From Treponema sp. UBA4319 (GTDB taxonomy: Bacteria; Spirochaetota; Spirochaetia; Treponematales; Treponemataceae): DNA of 21,023 nt. This document shows, one piece after another, positions 1 through 8,133 of this stretch (positions within the stretch are counted from its first letter, which is position 1; each line of letters begins with the position of its first letter). The notes under the pieces were generated by a model that saw nothing but the letters and a program-made list of their open reading frames with translations, was not told the DNA's origin and made no database searches. The translations under genes and the position numbers were made by a program. The stretch spans positions 1 through 21,023 of the forward strand of contig DGUD01000031.1 in assembly GCA_002393865.1 (NCBI GenBank), written 5' to 3'.

Positions 1-291
1 CCGCTGGGAGCGCATTTTTGTTTTCTTGCTGAATCCCTAGGAATTCCGCCCGCCGCCCTTTCTCAAAGTGCTTGATATGTGCTATACTATACTGAGCCGC
101 TTTTTACAGCCGATTAGCTGTGAGGGCGGTTTGCAAGAACCTCAGCCGGTTCTTGAGGTATATTCTGCCCAGTTTTAAAAGCCCGTCAGGACTTTCGGAA
201 CTGCTCTGGCTGCGCTCAGGGGGCATCTGCCGTCCGGCCGCATCCCCGCCAGAAACTCAGGAACCCCACAGAGAATTTTTCGGGAGTGAAT
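1..291 (+). other. Upstream region and leader of the P83/100 gene
   Basis: No convincing gene is seen in these 291 bases; the open frames here lack a ribosome site or family resemblance. An extended -10 promoter lies at 80-88. If transcription starts near 95, the following gene would have a leader of about 195 bases. That leader holds a perfect 8-base inverted repeat, CAAGAACC (134-141) and GGTTCTTG (148-155), with a 6-base loop, and a smaller CAGC/GCTG hairpin around 108-121. I recognise no known riboswitch consensus in it. A good Shine-Dalgarno sequence, GGGAG, sits at 282-286. Confidence 0.5.
80..93 (+). promoter_or_regulatory. Extended -10 promoter element
   Basis: The sequence TGCTATACT (80-88) fits an extended -10 box (TG-N-TATAAT) and is followed by a second, overlapping TATACT (88-93). 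No good -35 box lies 17 bases upstream, which is common with extended -10 promoters. The decamer GTGCTATACT recurs exactly at 6981-6990 in front of another gene. Confidence 0.5.
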
Positions 292-1761
292 ATGAAAAAA
301 ACTACCAGCGTGCTCGCAGTGCTCGTGACTTTGCTTGCGGCGGCTTCCGCCATCGAAGTAAACCAGCCGGAACTTGAAAGCAAGGGAGGGGACAGCATAC
401 AGTTCGAGAACTACAGCGGCCCCCATGCCATCATAGAGACTGCGGCGGCTATCACCAATATCGGGACTGCCCTGGGCGCGCAGGTAGCGCAGGCGCCGGA
501 AAGCCCGGCCATCATCCAGCCGAACGGAAAATACACGCTTATCCATGCGGTAGACCCCGAAAGCACGGAGAAGCTGGACGCCGACATCCTTGTCCTGAAC
601 GCAAACGCCGGTGTTGACCACATAAAGAACCTGCGCCGTATCATCATCGGCTACCTGACCGCCGCCTACGGCTACGACAATGCCGACGCGGACACGCTGG
701 CAACCTTCATCACCGTGTACAACGCCGTCTACCGTGGCCAGCTCGCCGTATTCACGGAGAAATACAAGGAGACGGTCGTCCAGAACCTCTCGGAGGAAAA
801 GGTAGGCCTCAGCACGAACTGGGCGGAATGGCCGGGCAGGACACAGATTGTCGTTCCCCTGAGCATCCTGCGGGACGGGCTTTCCGCCGTGGACACGAGC
901 ACCATCAGCGACGAGCAGGTCATCGATGCCCTTAAGCAGGACGAAGGCAAAAACATAGAGGCCCGCGAGAACATGGCATCCATAAAAGAGCGGGAATCCA
1001 CCGACGCGACGGTAAAGGCGCAGGAAGCCCAGAAGGAGGCGGCACAGCAGAAAGCTGCAGCAGCGGCAGCGGAGACCCCTGAGGAAGCAGCCGCCGCGAC
1101 CGCACGTGCGGAGGAAGCCGCGCAGACCGCCACCGAGCAGCAGCAGCAGGCGGACAAGAAGCGCGTGGAGGCAAAAGCGGAGCGGGAGGACATCGCCAAA
1201 GATAAAGAAGAGAAAATTCCTGTCGTGGATACCTCGAACTATATCACCGGGCTCTTTGTCGCCGACGAAAGCGCCGGGCTGTATACATTCATCACGGTGG
1301 ACGGTGTGGAAGGAACGACCGTGCTCTCCTCACCGGTGGTGCAAATCCGCAACAGGAACGTCTATCCGGTCACGGACATCACCATCACCGGCGAGGACGG
1401 CACCGACGTGCTGTACCCCACGATGTATGTCGCCGTCTGCGGGGTAGACAACAATCATTCCGCCGTAAAGCTCTGCCTTATCGATGCGGCACGCCTTGAA
1501 ATCCAGAAGGAAAGCCGCGAGATACTGGCATCCGGCACGGATTTGCTGCGCAACGCCGATTCTTTCTATGCAATCATCAGGGATGACAACGGCAGCTGCT
1601 ACCTGGGGCAGTACGACAAAAACCTTGTGCTGGAGCACAAGAGCAGCACCGCGGTCAAAATGTCCAGCCCGCTCAACATGACAAGCAAAGGCATCCTCGT
1701 TACGGACAGCAACGGCGCGCCGCGGATGCTGAGCATCTCCGACCTGAGCACGGTCTGGTAA
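292..1761 (+). CDS. P83/100 family surface antigen
   Basis: This 489-residue protein resembles the P83/100 antigen family known from Borrelia and Treponema (TP0486-like in T. pallidum); the biochemical role of the family is not established. The ATG at 292 is preferred over an in-frame GTG at 286, because GGGAG (282-286) is correctly spaced for it. Residues 1 to about 22 form a signal peptide (lysines, a hydrophobic run, then an Ala-Ser-Ala cleavage site), so export is expected. The first 200 residues form the conserved N-terminal domain. Residues around 215-305 are a low-complexity Ala/Glu/Gln/Lys-rich segment that should form a long coiled coil. The rest is a beta-rich C-terminal domain. The pseudouridine synthase gene starts 11 bases after the stop, so the two are probably cotranscribed. 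Family assignment is from remembered sequence character and was not checked by search. Confidence 0.82.
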   Translation: MKKTTSVLAVLVTLLAAASAIEVNQPELESKGGDSIQFENYSGPHAIIETAAAITNIGTALGAQVAQAPESPAIIQPNGKYTLIHAVDPESTEKLDADILVLNANAGVDHIKNLRRIIIGYLTAAYGYDNADADTLATFITVYNAVYRGQLAVFTEKYKETVVQNLSEEKVGLSTNWAEWPGRTQIVVPLSILRDGLSAVDTSTISDEQVIDALKQDEGKNIEARENMASIKERESTDATVKAQEAQKEAAQQKAAAAAAETPEEAAAATARAEEAAQTATEQQQQADKKRVEAKAEREDIAKDKEEKIPVVDTSNYITGLFVADESAGLYTFITVDGVEGTTVLSSPVVQIRNRNVYPVTDITITGEDGTDVLYPTMYVAVCGVDNNHSAVKLCLIDAARLEIQKESREILASGTDLLRNADSFYAIIRDDNGSCYLGQYDKNLVLEHKSSTAVKMSSPLNMTSKGILVTDSNGAPRMLSISDLSTVW

Positions 1762-1772
1762 CAAAGGCGCGG

Positions 1773-3107
1773 ATGTTCCCGCCGTTCCCGGAGGAGGAGG
1801 CCGAGCAGGTCTGCCGCGACGCGATAGCCCGTCTGGAGGCCGGGACGCTGCTGCTGGAGCAGCGTTCCGCGCCAAGCGAGGAGCGGGGGAACCACGGGCT
1901 CATGCTCGGCGTCCTTGTCTGCACGGATGCCGCCGGAAAACGCGTCGTATTGGAGACCTTCTCCGGCATAAGCAGGGAGCTGCGCCCCGCGGCAGACAGT
2001 CCCGCAGACTGCATATATGTGCCGCCCATCGTTTCCCCGGAGGCAATCGCTGTGGCGCTCGCAAAAAATGACGCCGAAATTCACCTTCTGACAGAAAAAA
2101 TCCGGAATTCCCCCGGCACACAGGCGCTCAAAGAAGCCCGTCGCGCCCTTACGACGGAATCCCTCGCAAAAGTCCATGCACTCTATTCCTTTCACTGCGC
2201 CGACGGCAAGCAGCGCCCGCTCATGGAAATCTGCAGGGAGCGTTCCGGCGGAAAACTGCCGCCGACGGGTACCGGCGACTGCTGTGGTCCCAAGTTGCTC
2301 GACTATGCGTTCTCGCACAATCTGCAGCCGCGGAGCATGTGCGAGGTCTTTTACGGCGAGGCATCCAGCCGGCATATACAGGGGGAACGCTGCCCGCCCT
2401 GCGACGAGCGCTGCGGCATCGTGCTGCCGGCCATGCTCGGCCTTGAAATCCTGTACCGGGACAAGGACATCATCGTCGTGAACAAACAGAGCGGAGTGCT
2501 CAGCGTACCCGGCCGGGGGCCGGACAAACAGGACTGCATCGTAAACCGGGTGCGCCGCCTTTTCCCGCAGTGCATCGCACAGCCTGCGGTGCACCGGCTC
2601 GATATGGAGACTTCCGGGCTGCTGGTACTCGCCTTCACAAAGGAAGCGCACCGGGAACTGTGCCGCCAGTTTGAGGCAGGCGAAGTCCGCAAGCAATACA
2701 TTGCCCTGCTGGACGGCGTCCTTGCGCAAAAAGGCATCCCCACGCACGGGCAGACAGAGCTTTTCTTCCGGCTTGACGTGGAGCACCGCCCGCACCAAAT
2801 ATGGGACGCGGAGCATGGCAAGAAAGCCATTACCGAATGGCAGGTGCTCGGCGTAGAGCGATACCACGCGCCGGACGGAGGCATCCGCAATGCGACACGG
2901 GTACTGTTCACCCCGCACACCGGCCGGACGCACCAGCTCCGCCTTGCCAGCGCGGATTCCCATGGATTCGGGGTGCCCATCATCGGCGACAGCCTGTATG
3001 GCCGCTGCAATCCCGGCGAGCGACTCATGCTCCACGCCCGGTACCTGAGCTTCTCGCACCCTGCAGACGGCCGGCGCATGGAATTCAGCTGCCCCAGCGC
3101 GTTTTAA
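1773..3107 (+). CDS. RluA-family RNA pseudouridine synthase with N-terminal extension
   Basis: This enzyme is expected to isomerise specific uridines to pseudouridine in ribosomal or transfer RNA. The catalytic RluA motif HRLDMETSGLL is clear, with the catalytic aspartate at about residue 277, and the downstream PHTGRTHQLR motif is also present. The synthase domain covers roughly residues 222-440. At 444 residues it is much longer than a minimal RluA (about 220 residues). The N-terminal half carries a cysteine set (C170, C171, C190, C207, C210, C214) that could bind a metal, as in a long RluA subgroup known from other bacteria. An AAAGG ribosome site lies 4 bases before the ATG. It follows the P83/100 gene by 11 bases and precedes the lipid kinase by 40. 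The exact RNA target cannot be told from sequence. Confidence 0.88.
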   Translation: MFPPFPEEEAEQVCRDAIARLEAGTLLLEQRSAPSEERGNHGLMLGVLVCTDAAGKRVVLETFSGISRELRPAADSPADCIYVPPIVSPEAIAVALAKNDAEIHLLTEKIRNSPGTQALKEARRALTTESLAKVHALYSFHCADGKQRPLMEICRERSGGKLPPTGTGDCCGPKLLDYAFSHNLQPRSMCEVFYGEASSRHIQGERCPPCDERCGIVLPAMLGLEILYRDKDIIVVNKQSGVLSVPGRGPDKQDCIVNRVRRLFPQCIAQPAVHRLDMETSGLLVLAFTKEAHRELCRQFEAGEVRKQYIALLDGVLAQKGIPTHGQTELFFRLDVEHRPHQIWDAEHGKKAITEWQVLGVERYHAPDGGIRNATRVLFTPHTGRTHQLRLASADSHGFGVPIIGDSLYGRCNPGERLMLHARYLSFSHPADGRRMEFSCPSAF

Positions 3108-3109
3108 TG

Positions 3110-3138
3110 TTGCCGGGCAGGGCGTTTTAAGGTATTAT
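3110..3138 (+). promoter_or_regulatory. Candidate promoter of the lipid kinase gene
   Basis: TTGCCG (3110-3115) and TATTAT (3133-3138) are separated by 17 bases. The kinase ATG lies at 3148, only 9 bases past the -10 box, so a transcript from here would have almost no 5' leader. An AAAGGA sequence at 3139-3144 could serve as ribosome site on read-through mRNA from the upstream gene. Confidence 0.4.
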
Positions 3139-3147
3139 AAAAGGATA

Positions 3148-4071
3148 ATGTATTATTTTATTGTGAACGAGCACGGCGGCTCCGGCAGGACAAAACGGAC
3201 ATGGCAGAAAGTGCAGAAGCTCATGGATGCCAGCGGGGAGCAATACAAATCCTTTTCTACGGATTCGGAGACGGCCGCGACGGAAATTGCGCGCAAACTG
3301 ACGGAAAACGCGGCGGAAGACATCCGCATCATTGTCGTGGGCGGTGACGGCTCCATCAACGGCGTGCTCTGCGGCATCCAGGATTTCTCAAAAGTCAGCT
3401 TCGGGCTTATCCCTTCCGGGAGCGGCAACGATTTTGCCCGCGGCATGGGTATTCCCCACAACACGCGCAAGGCCGTACAGCAGATACTCTCCGCGGGAGA
3501 CGGAAAACTCGTGGACATCGGCTGCGTGGAAAAGAGCGGGGCAGCACTCCGCTTTTTTGGAATCAGCGCCGGAATCGGCATGGACGCCATCGTATGCAAG
3601 CTGGCGTCGGTCTCCCGGCTCAAAGCCGTGCTCAACCACCTTGGACTCGGCAAATTCATCTACGTCATTCTTACCGTGCGCACGCTCTTCAGCATGAAAA
3701 AAGAAAAGGTCTCCGTGCAGTTTGATGACAACGAGGCAGTCAATTTTGATGGTCTCATATTCCTTGCCACCATGAATTTACGGGCGGAAGGAGGCGGCGT
3801 CCCCATGTGCCCGGACGCCGTACCGACGGACGGAAAACTGTCGGTCTGCATAGCATCCGGCATATCAAAGCTCCGGGCTTTTCTCCTGTTCCCGAAGCTC
3901 ATCATGGGCAAGCATGCCGGCTCAAAGGGATTCTTTCTTCAGGATTGCACGAGCGTCACCATCAAGACGCAGAATCCGATGGCGTTCCACACGGACGGAG
4001 AATACTGCGGCGACGTGCAGGCAATCTGCATCAAATGCCTCAAAGAAAAGCTCCGGCTGCTTTCCTGCTGA
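3148..4071 (+). CDS. Diacylglycerol kinase catalytic-domain lipid kinase (YegS/DagK type)
   Basis: This 307-residue protein belongs to the soluble diacylglycerol/sphingosine/YegS kinase family, which phosphorylates lipid alcohols such as diacylglycerol using ATP. The nucleotide-binding signature GGDGS is at residues 65-69, and the second conserved block GLIPSGSGNDFAR is at 86-98. The family's C-terminal beta-sandwich region follows, including a Pro-Thr-Asp-Gly-Lys-Leu segment near residue 228. The length is normal (about 300) and there is no membrane segment. It may recycle diacylglycerol into phosphatidic acid and so feed the CDP-diacylglycerol pathway used by the phospholipid genes further right, but that link is inference. 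The true lipid substrate is not determined by the sequence. Confidence 0.9.
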   Translation: MYYFIVNEHGGSGRTKRTWQKVQKLMDASGEQYKSFSTDSETAATEIARKLTENAAEDIRIIVVGGDGSINGVLCGIQDFSKVSFGLIPSGSGNDFARGMGIPHNTRKAVQQILSAGDGKLVDIGCVEKSGAALRFFGISAGIGMDAIVCKLASVSRLKAVLNHLGLGKFIYVILTVRTLFSMKKEKVSVQFDDNEAVNFDGLIFLATMNLRAEGGGVPMCPDAVPTDGKLSVCIASGISKLRAFLLFPKLIMGKHAGSKGFFLQDCTSVTIKTQNPMAFHTDGEYCGDVQAICIKCLKEKLRLLSC

Positions 4072-4082
4072 CAGGCAGCAGC

Positions 4083-4112
4083 AAAAAAAGCCGCGCCCGG
4101 CAAAGAGCGCGG
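4083..4112 (-). terminator. Rho-independent terminator (minus strand)
   Basis: Read on the minus strand, CCGCGC (4112-4107) and GCGCGG (4096-4091) form a 6-base stem with a 10-base loop, followed by C and seven T residues (4090-4083). It would end minus-strand transcription coming through the decayed receptor region. The lipid kinase stop on the other strand lies only 12 bases away. Confidence 0.7.
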
Positions 4113-4122
4113 TCAGCATCTG

Positions 4123-4251
4123 CTATTTCGTGACCGGGACAAAAGGAACTATAAAGCACTGCAATATGACAGACTGGTCTGTGAGCGGCTCCTCCTTTGT
4201 CACGCTTTTTGCGGCGGAAAGCCCGGCCTTTGTCGTGTAGCCCTGCCGCAT
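4123..4251 (-). pseudogene. Orphan C-terminal coding remnant next to the receptor fragment
   Basis: A 42-codon minus-strand frame (ATG at 4251, TAG at 4123) ends 11 bases before a good terminator. It is in a different frame from the adjacent receptor fragment, which ends at about 4256. Its peptide looks like the tail of a real protein: a polar stretch, then TDQSVILQCFIVPFVPVTK. I do not recognise the family. The likely reading is that a deletion joined the front of a chemotaxis receptor to the back of another gene. It could also be a chance frame or a small gene of its own. Confidence 0.35.
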
Positions 4252-4255
4252 GCAC

Positions 4256-4689
4256 TTCCGTAAATTTATTGAAGCCCTGCACCACGGAACCGATTTCCGT
4301 GCGGGAGACTATCCGTATGCGCTGGGTCAAATCCGCATGGCCGGAAGCAATGCTACCGATTGATTTTTCCACGCTCCCCAGCGGTTTAAGCAGCAGGCGC
4401 AACAACAGCAGGGTAGACAGGCTGAGGATAACGACCGTTAGTGCGGCAATCGTCGTGTTCGTACGTCGCAAGGCATTGCTGATGGCAAAGACCTGATGCT
4501 CTTCGACGGTAATCGCCAAAAACCAAGGCGTGAAGGCGATAGGGGTATAGGACACAAAGACACGCCCCGGCAGATTAGCCCAGCCCCGTGCCCAGCCGGT
4601 ACCGATACCGTCGGCCGCCGCGTTCCGCACAAGCGCGGCAACAGCCGGATCCGATAACGTTTTTCTTCCATAATATAAAAAAATTGTAC
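4256..4689 (-). pseudogene. Truncated membrane methyl-accepting chemotaxis receptor
   Basis: On the minus strand the frame encodes, in order, the end of a dCache-like extracellular sensor domain (with SYTPIAFTPWFLAITV), one transmembrane helix (around 4435-4385), and a HAMP domain ending in GFNKFTE at 4256. The cytoplasmic signalling hairpin that should follow is missing; the frame runs into unrelated sequence. The N-terminal helix and most of the sensor domain are missing too. No start codon with a ribosome site is seen at the left edge of the recognisable part. It directly follows a complete soluble receptor-signalling gene, so the locus once held a larger receptor cluster. I infer a pseudogene made by deletions at both ends. 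Confidence 0.75.
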
Positions 4690-4746
4690 CCGGAAAAACA
4701 AAAGCGGTCAAGCAGCGCCGGCAGATGGCGCCAGCGCCCGCATGAC

Positions 4747-5646
4747 CTACGCGAACAGCTCCCGGTGCGTGCCGAACCATTCAAACAGTTTACGCAGCTC
4801 AAAGAGGAACGAAAGCTCGTCTCCCGTATGGATGGTATTTTCGGTAGCGCGCTCGACGATACTCTGTATCTGCGCAAGGCTCTCCTTCTCGGTCTCCTTC
4901 GTCGCAGACAAAATGCTCTTCTGGTTCTCGTTCATGTCGCTCAGAATCTGCTGCATAAAAGCGATATTGTTCTTGTTGTCATTCTGTATCTGCGACAGAC
5001 GGGAGTTCGCGCTGACGGCGGTCTTCTGCAAGGAATCCATAAAGACATCGTTCTTGCGGTTCTCATCGACAATGGCCTGCACAAGCTGCTGGAGCTCCCT
5101 GACCTTGGAATCGATATCGTTTGACAAATTCGTCGTACGCCCGGAAAGATTCTTGACCTCATTCGCAATGATGCGGAAGCCTTTTCCCGCCACACCCGCG
5201 CGGGCAGCCTCGATAGAAGCGTTAAAGGAGAGCAGGTTCGTCTGCTCGGACACATCCTGGATATCCTTGATAAAGCCGCTGATTTCCTTTATCCGCTCAT
5301 TGAGGCCGCGGACTTTCTCGTTCATCGCACTGCGGCCGTGCTGGGCATCAGTGATGTTCCCGTTCAGCGTCTGGAACTCGCCGCAGATTGTCTGCAGCGC
5401 GTCGCTGTTGGAGCGTGACACCTGCATCATCTTGTCGGCCTCTTCCTGCGTATGGGTGCTGGAATCCACAAAATGAGACATCGCCTCTTCCTGCCGCCGG
5501 TAAATTCCGTCCTCGGAAGTAAGAAGCGAGATGTATTTCTTCAGGAAGCCGTTGATGTTGTTCGCGGTATTGCAAATTTCGATAAGGAAGCCCACAAGGT
5601 CTTTCCCCGTCTGGATAAGCTCCTCGCTTGTGTAAGTGTGTTCCAT
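4747..5646 (-). CDS. Soluble methyl-accepting chemotaxis signalling protein
   Basis: This 299-residue protein contains a chemoreceptor cytoplasmic signalling domain and no membrane segment. The hairpin tip is clear: QTNLLSFNASIEAARAG followed by GKGFRIIANEVKNLSGRT, where CheA and CheW bind. The N-terminal 100 residues are helical and do not match a known sensor. The C-terminus lacks an obvious CheR-tethering pentapeptide. The ATG at 5646 lies 3 bases after the stop of the upstream FIST gene, and GGAG within that gene's last codons acts as ribosome site. In many bacteria FIST domains sense small ligands such as amino acids, so the pair probably forms a two-protein cytoplasmic receptor, with FIST as the sensor. 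That partnership is inferred from the operon. Confidence 0.88.
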   Translation of the reverse strand: MEHTYTSEELIQTGKDLVGFLIEICNTANNINGFLKKYISLLTSEDGIYRRQEEAMSHFVDSSTHTQEEADKMMQVSRSNSDALQTICGEFQTLNGNITDAQHGRSAMNEKVRGLNERIKEISGFIKDIQDVSEQTNLLSFNASIEAARAGVAGKGFRIIANEVKNLSGRTTNLSNDIDSKVRELQQLVQAIVDENRKNDVFMDSLQKTAVSANSRLSQIQNDNKNNIAFMQQILSDMNENQKSILSATKETEKESLAQIQSIVERATENTIHTGDELSFLFELRKLFEWFGTHRELFA

Positions 5647-5649
5647 TCC

Positions 5650-6795
5650 TTATTCTCCTATCACCAGCGTAACAAGCGTCTGATTTGAGTTGATATGCCC
5701 GAACTGCTCGCCATACGTGGAAAAACCGCTGTATGACGGGAAGTAGCGCCGCCATATCTCGTTGACGGTGTGCTGAAGGCTTTTCTTCTCAAAGCCGATA
5801 GTCCTGAGGATGCAGTTGAACAATATGACGCAGCCCGGACGGGGGATATCCGAAAGGATTTTTTTGCATGTCTGCTCCGTGATGGAGACAGCGTCCATCG
5901 GCTCAAGAATCTCCTGCTCGGAATTCTGCAGCACGCGCGCATACATGCTCAGCTTGCCGGACTCGTCAAATTTGACAAGGGAGGCAATAAAAATCTCGTC
6001 GCCGAAAACACGCCCGAACGGATGCGCAAGGATGGCATCATCCACCTGATGCTCCTGAATGCCCAGCACCTGCGCGTAGCGGCGGCGGGGATTCATGTTA
6101 TCGATGCTCTGCACCAGATGGGTCTCCGGCTTTACATCAGTAAGAATCACGCTTTTTCCGGAGCGCTGGAAGATATTCTCTTTGTAAATCTTGAAGGGGC
6201 TGCTCGTCCGCACAAAGACTATCACCGCCCCGTGGGAAGAAGTCTGCCCGTTATAGCTGACATAGGTCGCCTTGAACTGCAAGTCATCGCCCGCAGAGCC
6301 GCCCGCAACAAGAAAGTCCGGGTCGCTCACAAGGGAATACAGGAGCGAGAGCACGCCTTCCTCCGCGGAAATCAGGCCGCACACCAGCGTTATGGCAAAG
6401 GAGTTGCTGGAGATGCCGGGCGAAGAAAGCTGAACCCCGACGCTGGCCGCCGCTTTTATGATGCTGTCCTTGTGGACAGTCGGAAACTTGTCGACGTCAT
6501 CGACAAGGACAGCTTTCATGCGCGTGCGGCCGCTGCTGTCCGACAGCGCATTGAGCACTACGGTTCCCTTGGCAAAGCCGCCGCTGCTTATCTCACCGGA
6601 GGAGGACGAGCCTATCACCTCTGCCCGTGGAAAACGTTCGTGCAGGAGCGAGGAAAGCTTAGGGAAATCATAGGAAACGCTGGCAAAAAAGATAATCACA
6701 CTATAGGAGGACGGATCCTTTTTTAACTTCGAGCACAAATCTTCGACGGCTTGCTCCGCACCGGAACTTTTTGACTGGACGACTTCTTGAACCAA
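5650..6795 (-). CDS. FIST domain sensory protein
   Basis: This 381-residue protein has the layout of FIST N (roughly residues 35-220) and FIST_C (roughly 225-360) domains. Typical traits are the EVIGSSSSGEIS segment, the GGSAGDD segment, and the C-terminal CVILFNCILR segment. FIST is a predicted ligand-binding sensor domain found with signalling outputs. The start is probably the TTG at 6795-6793: a strong AGGAG sits about 6 bases upstream on the minus strand, and no better ATG is available. No signal peptide or membrane helix is seen, so the protein should be cytoplasmic. It is the first gene of a two-gene operon with the soluble chemoreceptor signalling protein. Confidence 0.85.
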   Translation of the reverse strand: MVQEVVQSKSSGAEQAVEDLCSKLKKDPSSYSVIIFFASVSYDFPKLSSLLHERFPRAEVIGSSSSGEISSGGFAKGTVVLNALSDSSGRTRMKAVLVDDVDKFPTVHKDSIIKAAASVGVQLSSPGISSNSFAITLVCGLISAEEGVLSLLYSLVSDPDFLVAGGSAGDDLQFKATYVSYNGQTSSHGAVIVFVRTSSPFKIYKENIFQRSGKSVILTDVKPETHLVQSIDNMNPRRRYAQVLGIQEHQVDDAILAHPFGRVFGDEIFIASLVKFDESGKLSMYARVLQNSEQEILEPMDAVSITEQTCKKILSDIPRPGCVILFNCILRTIGFEKKSLQHTVNEIWRRYFPSYSGFSTYGEQFGHINSNQTLVTLVIGE

Positions 6796-6980
6796 GGCTT
6801 ACTCCTTACGATAAGATAGGGGGCGGTCCCGGAAAAGCTGCGCTTCCGGAAAGCCTCTCTCATATTCTCGGGAGAACACCCGGGAAACGCCAACCAGTTC
6901 CGATAAAATCCTGTTATAATTCATTATCCCTCAAAAATGTGGCGGCAGAGGACAGCGATACTTCTGAAAGCCGCCCGTCC

Positions 6981-6990
6981 GTGCTATACT
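6981..6990 (+). promoter_or_regulatory. Extended -10 promoter immediately before a start codon
   Basis: GTGCTATACT contains the extended -10 pattern TG-N-TATACT, with the hexamer at 6985-6990. The ATG of the small protein follows at 6997, so transcription would start at or within a base or two of the start codon. The same decamer is found at 79-88. Confidence 0.5.
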
Positions 6991-6996
6991 GGAGGC

Positions 6997-7221
6997 ATGG
7001 ATATCCTGAGAAAGCTGTTCCCGCAAAAAACGCCCGTCCCCTATGACGCGGAAAAAAAAGTCCCCGTGCTGAGGTGCAGTATCTGTACGGGGGAACAGGT
7101 AGCGGGCTTCAAAGACAAGCAGTCCGGCGCCTTTGAGGAAATCACGCTCATCCGCAACGAGCGCGAGCTCAGGGACTTCATGCGCTTATACGGCATCAAA
7201 GCAATAAGCCGGGAATACTAG
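6997..7221 (+). CDS. Small conserved protein of unknown function (74 aa)
   Basis: The 74-residue product has a basic N-terminus, then the core RCSICTGEQVAGFKDK and an LIRNERELRDF segment ending near YGI. This resembles a family of about 70-residue proteins common in gut Firmicutes, sometimes labelled aspartate dehydrogenase in databases, probably wrongly because it is far too short. I recall that resemblance and have not searched it. The ATG at 6997 is chosen because the conserved part starts soon after it. A longer frame upstream overlaps the promoter, and GGAGG at 6991-6995 is too close to act normally as a ribosome site. It stands alone between two minus-strand operons. Function is not known. 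Confidence 0.7.
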   Translation: MDILRKLFPQKTPVPYDAEKKVPVLRCSICTGEQVAGFKDKQSGAFEEITLIRNERELRDFMRLYGIKAISREY

Positions 7222-7307
7222 GGCCGGCAAGCTCCGTGCTCCGGGGGCTGGCACGCCAACCAGGCAAACGGCGGCAAAGCGACGCGGCACGCCGCAAACA
7301 GCCGGAA

Positions 7308-8126
7308 TCAGGCGCCGGGCAGGGTACCGATGCATTCTCCCATGCGGACGGGTGTCTCGCGCCCGCAGCGCGAATTCTCCGCGATGTCCGCGCGCACGGC
7401 AAGCCTGCCGCGCCCCAGCAGAAGGATTACCGTGGAGCCGCCGTACTCAAAGAAGCCCTTCTCCTTTCCACGGACGGCAGTCCCTTCGCCCTCTAGATTC
7501 ACAATCCTGCCGACAAGCATGGCTCCCACCTCCATCTGGACAATGCTCCCGAAGCAGGGACTGTCTATCACCGTGTATTCGCGGCAGTTCTCCGCAAAGA
7601 CGGGGAGCGCGCCCAAGGCGACGGGGCGAACCGTATGCAGGACGCCCGGTATAAAGCAGTTCCGCCCCTTCCGGCCGGAATCCGCATAACAGTAGCGGTG
7701 GTAGTTGCTGACACAGAGCCGGAACACAAGGCAGAGGCCGTCGTCAAAAGATGCGGCAAGCGCATCGTCGCGGAGCAGCGAGCGCAGCGTATACGCGCAC
7801 TGCTTTACGGGGATAACCGTGCCGTCGCGTATATCCCACACGGAAAGCAGTCCGTCGCAGGGAGCCGGAAGGTGCGAGCCCTGCATATCGAAAGGCCGGC
7901 GGCCATCCTTTATCCTGCGGCGGAAGAACTGGTTGAACGATTTGATGCCGTCCATCTCGTAATCGGCGGTATCAATGTCGTTCCGGCGGACAAAGCCGCG
8001 TATCAGGAAGGCAGAGCAGGGGGAATCGAGGAAGCGGCCGCAAAGCCGGGAAAGCGGGCGGGCGGAAAGCAGCCTCAGCAGCAGCCTGCCGGGGATTGTC
8101 CTGTAAAGAAAACGGAGTGCGTCCAT
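7308..8126 (-). CDS. psd: Phosphatidylserine decarboxylase
   Basis: This 272-residue enzyme converts phosphatidylserine to phosphatidylethanolamine at the membrane. The family's key elements are present: PCDG with the catalytic-site Asp at residue 91, SNYHRYCYADSG with His143, and the GGST self-cleavage site at residues 229-232. There the proenzyme splits before Ser231 to create the pyruvoyl group. The E. coli enzyme has LGST; GGST is a common variant. The ATG at 8126 is chosen because it lies just after the stop of the upstream gene (8134). The open frame extends further, but only through that gene's coding sequence. It is the second gene of an operon whose first gene makes phosphatidylserine, so the two steps are consecutive. 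Confidence 0.93.
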   Translation of the reverse strand: MDALRFLYRTIPGRLLLRLLSARPLSRLCGRFLDSPCSAFLIRGFVRRNDIDTADYEMDGIKSFNQFFRRRIKDGRRPFDMQGSHLPAPCDGLLSVWDIRDGTVIPVKQCAYTLRSLLRDDALAASFDDGLCLVFRLCVSNYHRYCYADSGRKGRNCFIPGVLHTVRPVALGALPVFAENCREYTVIDSPCFGSIVQMEVGAMLVGRIVNLEGEGTAVRGKEKGFFEYGGSTVILLLGRGRLAVRADIAENSRCGRETPVRMGECIGTLPGA

Positions 8127-8133
8127 CTGGCGC

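Noticed and set aside
1599..3059. Minus-strand open frame of 486 codons opposite the pseudouridine synthase
   Set aside because: It covers the catalytic motif region of a real gene on the other strand and has no recognisable domain or ribosome site.
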